A stretch of 64,000 nt of DNA from an uncultured Bacteroidales bacterium (lineage in GTDB: Bacteria > Bacteroidota > Bacteroidia > Bacteroidales > Muribaculaceae), in NCBI GenBank assembly GCA_900544535.1, contig UQVH01000007.1:53352-117351 (forward strand), given 5' to 3'. Shown piece by piece: positions 1 through 9,087 of this stretch. The notes under the pieces were generated by a model. That model worked only from the letters and a program-made list of their open reading frames with translations. It made no database searches and was not told the DNA's origin. The position numbers were made by a program, and so were the translations under genes. Every line of letters starts with the position of its first letter. Within the stretch, counting starts at the first letter, position 1.

Positions 1-1560
1 CACGGTCGATCCGATCTGACGGCGTCCGGTGGAAACCATGTCATATTGGAAATAACCGAAGTCGGGACCTCCGACATATGCCTTGATGTGACCGTTGAGC
101 GGGTCCATGGCCATAAAACCTGTGCGGAGGAATGATTTCTGATAGAGAACAGAGTCAAGCGGAGTCATCACCGTATCGACAGATCCGCGATAAGTGAACA
201 CCTTCATTTCGCGCGGGGTATTGAACGCTCTGTCGATTTCCTCGCGTGAGGCACCGGCCTTGACCATGTTGCGGTAGCGGTCAGTGTTCTTCATCGCATT
301 TCGTATGAGGTGGTTGCGGCGGATTTCCGAAAGTTCGGCACGGTCTGAGGTGTAGGGCGCACCCTTTGAACCGCGTTTTTCGCGGAAAAACGCAGGCTGG
401 AGATAGCCGCCGAGATGTTCGGCCACGGCTTCCTCGGCATAGGCCTGCATACGGGTGTCGATCGTGGTGTAGATCTTCAGTCCGTCAGTATAGATGTCGT
501 ATTTCGAACCGTCCGGTTTGGGATTCTTTTCTATCCAACCGAACAGCGGATTGGTTTCCCAGGCGATGGAGTCGTCGATGAACTTCTGGATTTCCCAGGC
601 ACGGTAATTCTGCCGTTCGGGTTTCTGCGCGCGCAACATGCGCCGCAGTTCCTCGCGGAAGTAGGGGGCGATACCGTCTTTGGCGTCCACACGGTTGAAA
701 TTGAGTGTCAGTGGCAGAGCCGACAGGGAATCAAGTTCGGCTTTGGTGATCTTCCCGGCTTTCTCCATCTGTGCCAGTACGACGTTGCGGCGCTGCCGTG
801 TGCGCTCGTTCCGCCTTACGGGATTATAATAAGCGGGATTTTTGACCATACCGACCAAAGTTGCGGCTTCTTCGATTTTAAGATCTTTCGGCGCTTTCCC
901 GAAATAGACATGAGCCGCCGATTTGATTCCGACGGCATTATAGAGGAAGTCAAACTGGTTGAGATACATTTTGATGATCTCTTCCTTAGAGTAGTAGCGC
1001 TCCAGTTTTACGGCGATCATCCATTCGATCGGTTTCTGCATGGCGCGTGACAGAAATCCGGAACTTGACGGCGAATAGAGCTGCTTGGCGAGCTGCTGAG
1101 TCAGAGTGGAGCCGCCGCCGGCATTTTTGTTGCCCATAAGCACTGTTTTGAACAATACTCGGCCAAGTCCGCGCATGTCAATGCCTGAATGTTCTTCAAA
1201 ACGGACATCCTCGGTCGAGATCAGCGCGTCGATCACGTAAGGCGACACTTCGTCAAAATCGGCATAGACGCGGTTGCCGGTACCGACAAAATACCGGCCG
1301 ATTTCCTTGCCGTCTGAAGAATAGAGCACGGACGCAAAACGGTCAGTCGGATTTTTCAGTTCCTCGACAGGGGGCATATAGCCGATTACGCCGTTGTAGA
1401 TGAGGAAGAGAAAGAAAAAAATTCCAACTACGCCGACGGCAAAAATGATCCAGAGCGTGGCTATGATGCCGCGATGGCTTTTCGCTTTCTTAGGAGCGCC
1501 GGGTTTTCGCCCTTTTTCGGACACTTTATTGAGATTTGGGTTGTGATCTGTCTGTTGCAT
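1..1560 (-). CDS. Penicillin-binding protein 1A, bifunctional transglycosylase/transpeptidase (3' end cut by window)
   Basis: Class A PBP that polymerises lipid II and cross-links peptidoglycan on the periplasmic side of the inner membrane. The 520 visible codons show a basic cytoplasmic tail (about residues 1-28), one membrane anchor (about 29-55), then a GT51 domain with the catalytic EDVRFEEHSGID motif and GGSTLTQQLAKQL, and the linker before the transpeptidase domain. The last visible residues are RRQIGSTV, so the window stops within the SxxK motif that carries the acyl-enzyme serine. The KTG-side motifs are outside. It starts at the ATG at 1560, 25 bases after the ugd stop and on the same strand, so it is probably the distal gene of a ugd-pbp transcript. 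Family assignment is secure; the exact paralogue (1A or 1C-like) is inferred from motif order. Confidence 0.93.
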   Translation of the reverse strand, partial: MQQTDHNPNLNKVSEKGRKPGAPKKAKSHRGIIATLWIIFAVGVVGIFFFLFLIYNGVIGYMPPVEELKNPTDRFASVLYSSDGKEIGRYFVGTGNRVYADFDEVSPYVIDALISTEDVRFEEHSGIDMRGLGRVLFKTVLMGNKNAGGGSTLTQQLAKQLYSPSSSGFLSRAMQKPIEWMIAVKLERYYSKEEIIKMYLNQFDFLYNAVGIKSAAHVYFGKAPKDLKIEEAATLVGMVKNPAYYNPVRRNERTRQRRNVVLAQMEKAGKITKAELDSLSALPLTLNFNRVDAKDGIAPYFREELRRMLRAQKPERQNYRAWEIQKFIDDSIAWETNPLFGWIEKNPKPDGSKYDIYTDGLKIYTTIDTRMQAYAEEAVAEHLGGYLQPAFFREKRGSKGAPYTSDRAELSEIRRNHLIRNAMKNTDRYRNMVKAGASREEIDRAFNTPREMKVFTYRGSVDTVMTPLDSVLYQKSFLRTGFMAMDPLNGHIKAYVGGPDFGYFQYDMVSTGRRQIGSTV

Positions 1561-1585
1561 TGAAAAAATTGAGAGAGGTGAGAGG

Positions 1586-2917
1586 TTATTTTCCGATAGC
1601 GGAATAGCTGAAACCTTCGGAAATCACTTCGTCGCGGTCGTAGATGTTGCGGCCGTCGACAATCAGCAGGTTTTTCATCAGACGGCGCATTACGTCCCAT
1701 GAGGGAACGCGGAATTCCTTCCATTCGGTAACAAGGGCGAGTGCGTCGGCGTCGACGATAGCCTCGTACATGTCTTTGGCATAGATAACCTTGTCGCCGA
1801 TACGGCGCCGGCATTCATTCATGGCCACGGGGTCATATACCTTTACCTGCGCACCTGCCGCGAGCAGCCGGTCGATGAGAACGAGTGACGGAGCCTCGCG
1901 CATGTCATCGGTTTCAGGCTTGAACGCCAGTCCCCACAGAGCTACCGTGCGGCCTTCGAGTGGACGGTCAGATTTGTCATCGAGGCAAAGCAGATGGAGA
2001 AGTTTGTGGAAAAGGATTGATTTCTGACGCTGGTTGACATCTTCCACCGCGCGAAGCACTTTCATGTCATAGCCGTTTTTCTCGGCTGTCTTTATAAGTG
2101 CCTTCACATCTTTCGGGAAGCATGAGCCGCCGTAGCCACAGCCGGGATAGAGGAATTTTTTGCCGATGCGGGCGTCAGTCCCGATTCCGCGGCGTACATT
2201 GTCGACATTGGCGCCTACTATATCACAGAGATTGGCTATATCGTTCATGAAGGATATGCGTGTCGCAAGCATAGCATTGGCCGCATATTTTGTCATTTCA
2301 GCTGACGGTATGTCCATGAAGTAGACGCGGAAATTGTTGGTCAGGAACGGACGGTAAAGTTTGGTCATCACTTTCTGGGCCCGTTCAGACTCGATACCTA
2401 CCACCACACGGTCAGGCGACATAAAGTCTTTTATAGCTGCACCTTCTTTCAGAAATTCGGGGTTGGATGCCACTTCAAACTCGATGTTCTCGCCTCGCAG
2501 ACGAAGTTCCTCGGCGATCACTTCCTTGACTTTGGCCGCGGTGCCGACCGGAACGGTGGATTTGGTGACAAGGATAGTGTATTTTTTGATATTGCGGCCG
2601 AAGGTTCTTGCCACGTCCAGCACATAGCTCAAATCGGCCGAGCCGTCCTCGTCAGGTGGTGTGCCGACTGCTGAAAACACCACTTCGACATTGTCGAGGC
2701 AAGAAGTGAGATCAGTGGTGAAATGCAGACGTCCGGCTTCCACATTGCGTTTGACGAGTTCGTCGAGGCCAGGTTCATAGATTGGAATTTCGCCGTGCAG
2801 CAGAGATTCTATTTTGCGGCTGTCAATATCCACGCAGGTAACATCGATGCCCATTTCAGCGAAACAAGCACCGGAGACAAGACCAACGTAACCGGTTCCG
2901 ACTATGGCTATGTTCAT
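1586..2917 (-). CDS. ugd: UDP-glucose 6-dehydrogenase
   Basis: Oxidises UDP-glucose to UDP-glucuronate with two NAD+, supplying uronic acid precursors for surface polysaccharides. The 443-residue protein opens with the Rossmann motif GTGYVGL (residues 7-13). The middle has the NPEFLKEG segment and the catalytic cysteine in YGGSCFPKD (near residue 260). The C-terminal UDP-binding domain includes LAFKPETDDMREAPS. Length and motif order match single-chain bacterial Ugd/TuaD enzymes. A TTTG-N19-TAATTTTG promoter lies upstream with a leader of about 70 bases. PBP1A follows after 25 bases. Confidence 0.97.
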   Translation of the reverse strand: MNIAIVGTGYVGLVSGACFAEMGIDVTCVDIDSRKIESLLHGEIPIYEPGLDELVKRNVEAGRLHFTTDLTSCLDNVEVVFSAVGTPPDEDGSADLSYVLDVARTFGRNIKKYTILVTKSTVPVGTAAKVKEVIAEELRLRGENIEFEVASNPEFLKEGAAIKDFMSPDRVVVGIESERAQKVMTKLYRPFLTNNFRVYFMDIPSAEMTKYAANAMLATRISFMNDIANLCDIVGANVDNVRRGIGTDARIGKKFLYPGCGYGGSCFPKDVKALIKTAEKNGYDMKVLRAVEDVNQRQKSILFHKLLHLLCLDDKSDRPLEGRTVALWGLAFKPETDDMREAPSLVLIDRLLAAGAQVKVYDPVAMNECRRRIGDKVIYAKDMYEAIVDADALALVTEWKEFRVPSWDVMRRLMKNLLIVDGRNIYDRDEVISEGFSYSAIGK

Positions 2918-2993
2918 GATGATCAGCAGTTATATTAAATATGTACGCGCGCGTATGACAGAGAAAGTGTCATGACGCGAAGTTTTCAGTCTG

Positions 2994-3024
2994 CAAAATT
3001 AGTAATAATTCGTCTAAATGCAAA
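2994..3024 (-). promoter_or_regulatory. Promoter of ugd
   Basis: On the minus strand, TTTG (3021-3024) is followed by 19 bases and TAATTTTG (2994-3001), an exact fit to the Bacteroidetes sigma-ABfr pattern. The leader holds a 12-base palindrome of alternating CG (2944-2955). Confidence 0.72.
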
Positions 3025-3080
3025 GCTGTGTGGCCGCTCTTGTTTTTGCCGCCGGTGTACGGTCTGAATAGTGGCGGCGG

Positions 3081-3668
3081 TTACGGTAGCAGATATCCGC
3101 CGGGAGCACGATCGACGATTTTGACGGGCGTGGCAGACATGGCGGGGAGCATCTGTCCGAGGGTCGCCACGGCGTCGGCTCTTGCCTGGCGCACATAGCC
3201 TTTGGCATAGACCGCTTTACGGAAATTTTCGACAACTTTGCGTTTGATCGCGTTTTCTTCGGCTGCGGTGAATTTTGACGAGCCGAGCAGTTTTTCATTC
3301 CAAGTGTCGATCACCTCATAAGTGTCTGGTTGTGTCGATTCCCTGATTTCGACTGTTTCCGGAGGAAGAACCACGACGAGAGTGTCACCGCTCATCGTGG
3401 TGGCGATGCTGTCGAGGTTGAAGGATATGTAACCGTTGAGTGTTGTACGGGCAAAAATATGCTTGGTCCCTATGTGTCCTTTGATAGGCACATCTTCGAT
3501 GATCTCGACCGTGCAAAGCTCCATCGCGGGCCGGAGTTCGGTCACGACAGAAGCGTGGTGCTTGAAATTCGATGCTTCGGGCGAGTTTTTGAAAGTGATG
3601 CAGAGACAGACGACCGCTGCGACAATGCCGAGGAGCACGGTCCATCGTAATATGCTTAGAAGTTTCAT
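3081..3668 (-). CDS. DUF4230 family protein, membrane-anchored
   Basis: A 195-residue protein with one N-terminal hydrophobic segment (about residues 7-27), probably an uncleaved signal anchor, and a soluble exported domain. The region around TELRPAMELCTVEIIEDV and the later VVVLPPETVEI resemble the DUF4230 family, which has no assigned biochemical role. It lies 46 bases downstream of a second DUF4230-like gene on the same strand, so the two are probably co-transcribed and may act together. There is no lipobox here, unlike the upstream paralogue. Family assignment is by remembered pattern and moderately sure; function is unknown. Confidence 0.75.
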   Translation of the reverse strand: MKLLSILRWTVLLGIVAAVVCLCITFKNSPEASNFKHHASVVTELRPAMELCTVEIIEDVPIKGHIGTKHIFARTTLNGYISFNLDSIATTMSGDTLVVVLPPETVEIRESTQPDTYEVIDTWNEKLLGSSKFTAAEENAIKRKVVENFRKAVYAKGYVRQARADAVATLGQMLPAMSATPVKIVDRAPGGYLLP

Positions 3669-3714
3669 AATATCAGTGTGTGTGGATTGTATGGTGCGGG
3701 AGTGAGAATAGGTG

Positions 3715-4344
3715 TCACTCGCTGAAATTGATCATGACGTCGAGGCCCCTGTTGCGCCCCCAGTCGGTGAAAAATGTTGCGGCTTTTGTCTCTGCGATCT
3801 CCTTAAGCCTGGAGGCTATGGCGGGGTTGCGGCGGACTTCTTCCTTGAGAAGAGTGTTCATCTCTTCCTTCAGGCGGGCGCGTTCGTCGGCATTGATGTT
3901 GGAGCGAAGGCCGGTGACGCGGTAGTGCTCTTCGCGGATTTCGGCATCGCGTCCGGCAAACTCGATTTCAACCGGCGGCAGGTCGATTTCGAGGGTTTTG
4001 CCGTCTGGAGAAAGGCGGATGTCGTCAGGAGTCAGGCGGTCCATGTCGATGTAGGCGCGCAGGTATGTGTTATAGGAATAGGCAGCCTTGCGTGAGCCGG
4101 GTTTGATGGCCGCGAGCAGAGCGGAGGCTGTCTGTCGGAGTCCCTGCGCCTCATCGAGGCGTATATCGTCGATAGTGGCCATTTTGGATATGGTCATCCG
4201 GCCTGTTACGAGTTTTTTGACCGCACGGAGTTCTGAGTAATAAGTGCGGTCCTCATCAGACGGCTTCTCGCGGCAACCGGTGAAGGTTGTCGCGAGAATG
4301 GCTGATAGAAGTATTAAAGTCAGTGATATTCGGGCTTTAATCAT
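3715..4344 (-). CDS. DUF4230 family lipoprotein
   Basis: A 209-residue protein with a lipoprotein signal peptide ending in a TFTGC lipobox (Cys at about residue 23). The mature part begins with a SELRAVKKLVTG segment equivalent to the SVVTELRPAMELC region of the neighbouring paralogue, and has LEIDLPPVEIEF where the neighbour has VVVLPPETVEI. It ends with an amphipathic helical region rich in Glu/Lys/Arg. It sits 82 bases downstream of galK on the same strand, so it may be read through from the gal operon or have its own promoter; I see no clear -7 box in the gap. Function unknown. Confidence 0.75.
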   Translation of the reverse strand: MIKARISLTLILLSAILATTFTGCREKPSDEDRTYYSELRAVKKLVTGRMTISKMATIDDIRLDEAQGLRQTASALLAAIKPGSRKAAYSYNTYLRAYIDMDRLTPDDIRLSPDGKTLEIDLPPVEIEFAGRDAEIREEHYRVTGLRSNINADERARLKEEMNTLLKEEVRRNPAIASRLKEIAETKAATFFTDWGRNRGLDVMINFSE

Positions 4345-4426
4345 TGATGTCTATTGTTCAGTGTGTGTCAGTGATTAAGATAAAAAAGAGGAAAGAGTAT
4401 AAAAGGAGTGTCTGAGTGGTTAAGGA

Positions 4427-5566
4427 TTATTCCACACGACGGGCGCCGTCTGAAATCACCACATCATAGATTTTGGGCTGATGGCCGTAACGTTCATTGA
4501 ATTTTGCGGTGACTGTCGAGATGAAGTTGTCATAGAGCGAGTCTGAGACGAGGTTGATGGTGCAGCCTCCGAAACCGCCGCCCATGATGCGGGAGCCTGT
4601 GACGCCGCATTCGCGGGCGATGTCGTTGAGATAGTCAAGTTCTTCGCATGACACTTCGTAGTCTTTTGACAGACCGCGGTGGGTTTCATACATGAGTCTG
4701 CCTACGGTCTCGATGTCTCCTCGGTTGAGAGCTTCGCAGACATCTAGCACACGTTCCTTCTCTTCGATGACGAATTTTGCACGCATGTAGTCTTCAGCTG
4801 AGATCTCGTCCTTGACCGAGTTGAGCATGTTCATATCGGCATCGCGGAGGGTGTCGATGCCGAGGCGGCGTGCGACATTCTCGCAAGACTGGCGGCGTTT
4901 GTTGTAGGGTGAATCAACAAGCTCGTGTTTGACGACTGAATCGACAAGTACCAGACGGTAACCGTCGATCTTGAAGGGGAAGTATTCAAATTCAAGAGAG
5001 CGGCAGTCGAGACGGATCAGGCAGTCCTTCTTTCCGAATACGGAAGCGAACTGGTCCATGATGCCACAGTTGACTCCGCAATAATTATGCTCGGTTGACT
5101 GGCCGATTTTGGCGAGCTCGAATTTGTCGATTGAGTTATTGTTGAAAAGGTCGTTGAGAGCGAATGCAAAGCATGATTCCAGAGCGGCAGAGGAGGAAAG
5201 ACCTGCTCCTAAGGGAACATTACCGGCAAATACGGCATCGAATCCTTTGACGGAACCGCCGCGCTTGATCGTTTCGCGGCATACGCCGAACACATAGCGT
5301 GCCCACTGCTGGGCCGGAGCGTCTTCCTCGTTCAGACCGAAAGTGGATGACTCGTTGAGGTCTATCGAATAGAGGTTGACCTTGTCGGTCCCGTTGGGGC
5401 GGATGTCAGCCATAATGACTTTGTCGATTGCGCCCGGAAAAACGAAGCCGCCGTTATAGTCTGTATGCTCGCCTATGAGGTTGATACGTCCGGCAGAGGC
5501 GTAGAGTGTTCCTTCACCTCCAAAATGCGATGCGAAAGCCTCGCTGACTTTTTTCTTGAGTTCCAT
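4427..5566 (-). CDS. galK: Galactokinase
   Basis: Phosphorylates alpha-D-galactose at C1 with ATP in the cytoplasm. The 379-residue GHMP kinase shows the galactokinase signature GRINLIGEHTDYNGG (from residue 26), the ATP-binding loop PLGAGLSSSAALE (about 115-128) and the C-terminal GHMP motif RIMGGGFGGCTINL. It is the third gene of a galM-nucleotidyltransferase-galK operon, 32 bases after the second gene. No galT (hexose-1-phosphate uridylyltransferase) is present nearby, so galactose-1-phosphate may be processed by the adjacent nucleotidyltransferase. Confidence 0.96.
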   Translation of the reverse strand: MELKKKVSEAFASHFGGEGTLYASAGRINLIGEHTDYNGGFVFPGAIDKVIMADIRPNGTDKVNLYSIDLNESSTFGLNEEDAPAQQWARYVFGVCRETIKRGGSVKGFDAVFAGNVPLGAGLSSSAALESCFAFALNDLFNNNSIDKFELAKIGQSTEHNYCGVNCGIMDQFASVFGKKDCLIRLDCRSLEFEYFPFKIDGYRLVLVDSVVKHELVDSPYNKRRQSCENVARRLGIDTLRDADMNMLNSVKDEISAEDYMRAKFVIEEKERVLDVCEALNRGDIETVGRLMYETHRGLSKDYEVSCEELDYLNDIARECGVTGSRIMGGGFGGCTINLVSDSLYDNFISTVTAKFNERYGHQPKIYDVVISDGARRVE

Positions 5567-5598
5567 GGTTGGGTAAATGTGTGATGGTTGAGAGATTT

Positions 5599-6504
5599 TT
5601 AGAACATTTTTTCGGGATAGACTCCGTCAGCGTGGAGCTGGGCGAATTTTTCGACAACACCGGGACGGTCGGCGGCATAGGTGACACCGAACCAGCGTGA
5701 ATCGGTGTCGAGCACCTTGACTGTGGCTTCGCCTGAATGGATGAGGGTGTCGATCACTAACGGGATAAAGAATTCTGCTTTGGGTGTGTTGAGATCCTTG
5801 TCGAGGAAGGTGCGGAATTCGCGTTCGGAATAGTCGAAGTAGTCGGGAGTGAAGCCCCAGAGGTTCATCGAGACCGGAGTCATCGGATCGAGGGTCTGCT
5901 CTACGCCGTTTTCGTCGGTAAACACGATGTCACCGTTCGGAGCATATGAGATGGCAGTGCGTTCCACTACGCCTGTGAGATTGCCGTCGGTGCCTTTCGA
6001 ACATACGCCACGGGCAACGGAACCGTTTTCAGTCATGGTGTTGCCTACGCGGAATCCTACCATCGAATAGTCACCCTTGCGGTCACGGGGACGCATGAGA
6101 TCCTCGGCCATCACCCGGAAAGCGTCGCGGCCATAGAAGTCGTCGGCATTGATCACGGCAAAAGGTTCGTTGATCACCTCGCTGCCCATCATTACGGCGT
6201 GATTGGTGCCCCAGGGTTTAGTACGGTCTGCCGGGCATACATAGCCTTCGGGCAGTTTGTCGGTTGCCTGGAAGACAACTTCGACGGGTATATGGCCTTC
6301 GTATTTAGAGAGAATTTTTTCACGAAAATCCTTTTCGAAATCTTTGCGGATGACAAAGACAACTTTGCCGAAGCCGGCCTGGATGGCGTCATAGATCGAA
6401 TAGTCCATGATGGTCTGGCCCTGGGGACCAAGAGGATCAAGCTGTTTAAGACCGCCATAGCGGCTGCCCATGCCGGCAGCAAGTACAAATAAGGTTGGTT
6501 TCAT
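5599..6504 (-). CDS. Sugar-phosphate nucleotidyltransferase in the gal operon
   Basis: A 301-residue NTP_transferase-fold protein. The N-terminus has the nucleotide-binding loop LAAGMGSRYGGLKQLDPLG (residues 8-26), and the middle has AVINADDFYG, the metal-binding Asp region of the family. It is encoded between galM (3 bases upstream) and galK (32 bases downstream), which points to a hexose-1-phosphate substrate from galactose. My inference is that it acts as a UTP:galactose-1-phosphate or broad sugar-1-phosphate uridylyltransferase replacing GalT. A glucose-1-phosphate or mannose-1-phosphate enzyme cannot be excluded from sequence alone. Confidence 0.82.
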   Translation of the reverse strand: MKPTLFVLAAGMGSRYGGLKQLDPLGPQGQTIMDYSIYDAIQAGFGKVVFVIRKDFEKDFREKILSKYEGHIPVEVVFQATDKLPEGYVCPADRTKPWGTNHAVMMGSEVINEPFAVINADDFYGRDAFRVMAEDLMRPRDRKGDYSMVGFRVGNTMTENGSVARGVCSKGTDGNLTGVVERTAISYAPNGDIVFTDENGVEQTLDPMTPVSMNLWGFTPDYFDYSEREFRTFLDKDLNTPKAEFFIPLVIDTLIHSGEATVKVLDTDSRWFGVTYAADRPGVVEKFAQLHADGVYPEKMF

Positions 6505-6507
6505 GAC

Positions 6508-7551
6508 TCAGAGAGTTGTGAATTTAAAGATTATTGTTTCGTTATATTTTTCGTCCGGGTTGAGACGTGATGTCGGGAATTCGGGATGGTTGGGGGCGTC
6601 AGGAAAGTTCTGACACTCGATTGCCACGCCGTCGTAGTCGTTGTAGGTGCCTCCTGAAATGCTTTCCGGGCAGCCTGCAAGCCAGTTACCGGTATAGACC
6701 TGCATGCTGGGCTGAGAGGTGGAGATCCGCAGTTCGCGGCCTGATTTTGCCGAGCGGAGCACTGCAGCCTCGCCGATCACACCTTTGGTATAATTGTCGC
6801 GTATCCAGCAATGGTCGTAGCCTTTGCCTACTTTCAGCGGATGGAAATCTTCGTTGATGTCACGTCCGATGGCTTTGAACGCGGTGAAGTCCATAGGAGT
6901 GCCGGCAACAGCGGCGAGTTCGCCGGTCGGGATCTGGGTGTCGTCGGTCGGAAGATAGTTGGCGGCATTGAGGCGGAGTTCGTGATCGAGAACAGATCCG
7001 GCGTTTTCTCCGTCAAGGTTGAAGTAGGCGTGGTTGGTCAGATTGATCACTGTCGGAGCGTCGGTTTCGGCCGTCAGCCGGAGCGTAAGCCCATTGTCCT
7101 CTGACCATGTGTAGGTTGCGGTGACGTCGAGATTGCCGGGATAGCCTTCCTCGCCGTCTGCGGCCCGGTAGGTGAAGGTCACGGAGTCGCCGTTGGCTGC
7201 ACTCTTCCAGATGCGGTTCATGAAGCCGGTGGGACCTCCGTGGAGGGCGTTCGGACCGTTGTTGACCGCGAGAGTGAATTCCTTGCCGTCGAGTGTGAAT
7301 CGGCCGCGGGCGATGCGGTTGGCGAACCGTCCGGGGATTTTTCCGGCACAGGGACCGTCGGCAAGATAGGATTCGGGATCTTTATATCCCAGGGCGACAT
7401 CGGCCATTTTGCCGTTCTTGTCAGGGACGATCACTGAAACGATGCCGGCTCCGAGCGACGAGAGAGTAACCGAAGCTCCTGAGGCGTTGGTGAGTGTATA
7501 GAGAGTGATTTCTCCTGCGGGAGAGTTAGCTTTGGAGATCTGGATGTTCAT
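6508..7551 (-). CDS. galM: Aldose 1-epimerase (mutarotase)
   Basis: Interconverts the alpha and beta anomers of galactose and glucose. The 347-residue beta-sandwich protein shows NRIARGRFTLDGKEF and the catalytic His segments NALHGGPTGF and NLTNHAYFNLDG, and ends with the usual GVAIECQNFPDAPNHPEFP region whose Glu is the general base. No signal peptide is visible, so it is probably cytoplasmic. It is the first gene of the gal operon and is read from a TTGG-N19-TATATTTG promoter about 100 bases upstream. Confidence 0.95.
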   Translation of the reverse strand: MNIQISKANSPAGEITLYTLTNASGASVTLSSLGAGIVSVIVPDKNGKMADVALGYKDPESYLADGPCAGKIPGRFANRIARGRFTLDGKEFTLAVNNGPNALHGGPTGFMNRIWKSAANGDSVTFTYRAADGEEGYPGNLDVTATYTWSEDNGLTLRLTAETDAPTVINLTNHAYFNLDGENAGSVLDHELRLNAANYLPTDDTQIPTGELAAVAGTPMDFTAFKAIGRDINEDFHPLKVGKGYDHCWIRDNYTKGVIGEAAVLRSAKSGRELRISTSQPSMQVYTGNWLAGCPESISGGTYNDYDGVAIECQNFPDAPNHPEFPTSRLNPDEKYNETIIFKFTTL

Positions 7552-7650
7552 AGAAAATTAGAGATTGATGAACCTTAATTGATGAACCTTAGAGGTGAAA
7601 AATCGGACCATTGGAATTTACTATCAAAGGTCCTGTCGGTTATGTTACTG

Positions 7651-7681
7651 CAAATATACTCAATATTCAGTTGTTGACCAA
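7651..7681 (-). promoter_or_regulatory. Promoter of the galM-nucleotidyltransferase-galK operon
   Basis: On the minus strand, TTGG (7678-7681), 19 bases, then TATATTTG (7651-7658). The leader of about 95 bases to the galM start contains a tandem repeat of GATGAACCTTA-like sequence (about 7566-7592), whose role is unknown. Confidence 0.7.
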
Positions 7682-7724
7682 TAATCCGATCATAAAAAAC
7701 TAAAAATAGATCTGATATAGATAT

Positions 7725-8912
7725 TCAGATTTTTGCGGTTTCTCTGACTGCGGTGCTGAGCCTGTCGAGGGCCTCGCGGATGACGGCGCGCGGTGAAGCA
7801 ACGTTGAGACGCATGAATCCGCGGCCTTCAGGCCCGAACATTTCGCCGTCGTTGAGTGCCAGCCGGGCTTTTTTGACAAATAGATCGACAAGGGCATCAT
7901 GGTCAAGGCCGAGAGCGCGGCAGTCGAGCCACACAAGGAAGCTGGCTTGCGGGCGCAGCGGTTTGATCTGCGGTATGTTGGCCCTGCAATAGTCTGTGAC
8001 CAGATCAATGTTGCCCTCGACATAGCGCAACATTTCACGGCGCCATTCCTCACCCTGACTGAATGCCGCAATGGTGGCTATCGGAGCGAAAAGGGTAGGG
8101 TCGTTCAGTTCGTTGGCGCGCAGCCAGCCGAAGAATCTGTCGCGGATCTGCGGGGCGGGGACGATGGCGTATGAGCTGACGATGCCGGCGATGTTGAACG
8201 TCTTTGACGGCGCGCCGAACGTGATGCTGCATGAGGCGGCTTCAGGGCTGACTGAGGCGAAAGGTATGTGGCGGTTGTCCCACAGGGCCATGTCCGAATG
8301 TATCTCGTCGGAGATGACGAGGATGCCGCGGCGGTGGCAGAATTCGGCAAGACGGCATAGCGTTTCGCGGTCCCAGGTAATGCCTGCGGGATTATGCGGA
8401 TTGGAGAGAATGAGCAGACGGCATTTTTCATCGGCTACTTTTTCGAGATTGTCGAAATCCATGCTGTAAGAGCCGTCGGGGTTTTCTATCAGCGGATTGA
8501 AGACTACTTCGCGGCCGTTGCCTTCGGGTGTCAGGCGGAACGGATGGTAGACCGGCGGCTGGATGATTACTTTCTCGTCTTCTTTGACGAAGACATTGAT
8601 GACCATGCCTATCCCTTTGACAATGCCGGGAATGTAGGTGATCCAGTCGCGTTCCACCTGCCAGCCGTGGTGCTCGGCGATCCAGCGGATTACGGTCGGC
8701 CAGTATTCGGTCGGTTCCACGGTGTAGCCGAACAGGGGATGTTCAAGACGTCGGCGCAGAGCTTCGGTGATGAATTCCGGCGTTTCGAAATCCATGTCTG
8801 CGACCCAGAGCGGAAGCAGATCAGCGTCGCCGTAACGCTCCTCAAGCACATCATATTTCAAAGCTCCGGTACCTCTGCGGTCGACCGGTTTGTCAAAATT
8901 ATATTTTCCCAT
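7725..8912 (-). CDS. PatB/MalY-type PLP-dependent aminotransferase / cystathionine beta-lyase
   Basis: Fold-type I PLP enzyme of the MalY/PatB group, whose members cleave C-S bonds of cystathionine or S-alkyl cysteines. The N-terminus is typical (KYNFDKPVDRRGTGALKYD). LLILSNPHNPAG and VISDEIHSDMAL hold cofactor contacts, and FGAPSKTFNIAG carries the Schiff-base lysine. I chose the ATG at 8912. An upstream in-frame ATG at 8951 lies only about 10 bases past a TATCTTTG -7 box (8961-8968), so it would be at or before the transcript start. The gene diverges from the ABC-F gene. Substrate not determined. Confidence 0.92.
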   Translation of the reverse strand: MGKYNFDKPVDRRGTGALKYDVLEERYGDADLLPLWVADMDFETPEFITEALRRRLEHPLFGYTVEPTEYWPTVIRWIAEHHGWQVERDWITYIPGIVKGIGMVINVFVKEDEKVIIQPPVYHPFRLTPEGNGREVVFNPLIENPDGSYSMDFDNLEKVADEKCRLLILSNPHNPAGITWDRETLCRLAEFCHRRGILVISDEIHSDMALWDNRHIPFASVSPEAASCSITFGAPSKTFNIAGIVSSYAIVPAPQIRDRFFGWLRANELNDPTLFAPIATIAAFSQGEEWRREMLRYVEGNIDLVTDYCRANIPQIKPLRPQASFLVWLDCRALGLDHDALVDLFVKKARLALNDGEMFGPEGRGFMRLNVASPRAVIREALDRLSTAVRETAKI

Positions 8913-8960
8913 TTTCTGAATGATCTTTTCTGAAGATGATCGGTGTGACATAAATTTCTA

Positions 8961-8968
8961 CAAAGATA
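8961..8968 (-). promoter_or_regulatory. -7 box of the patB-like gene
   Basis: TATCTTTG on the minus strand, which decides the start codon at 8912. No clear -33 element is seen. Confidence 0.55.
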
Positions 8969-9024
8969 CGCAATAAAATCAGATACCGATCGAAAAGTCA
9001 TTAGTTTATGTGGATAAAAATTCG

Positions 9025-9032
9025 TAACTTTG
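9025..9032 (+). promoter_or_regulatory. -7 box of the ABC-F gene
   Basis: TAACTTTG about 55 bases upstream of the ATG at 9088, divergent from the PatB promoter. The -33 element is weak. Confidence 0.55.
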
Positions 9033-9087
9033 CACCCCGAAAAACGAAAACACAATACTCGAAGAGTTATATTTAGAAGAAACTTAG

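Noticed and set aside
2941..2990. The CG-alternating palindrome in the ugd leader as a riboswitch
   Set aside because: The leader is only about 70 bases and has no conserved aptamer pattern that I can recognise.
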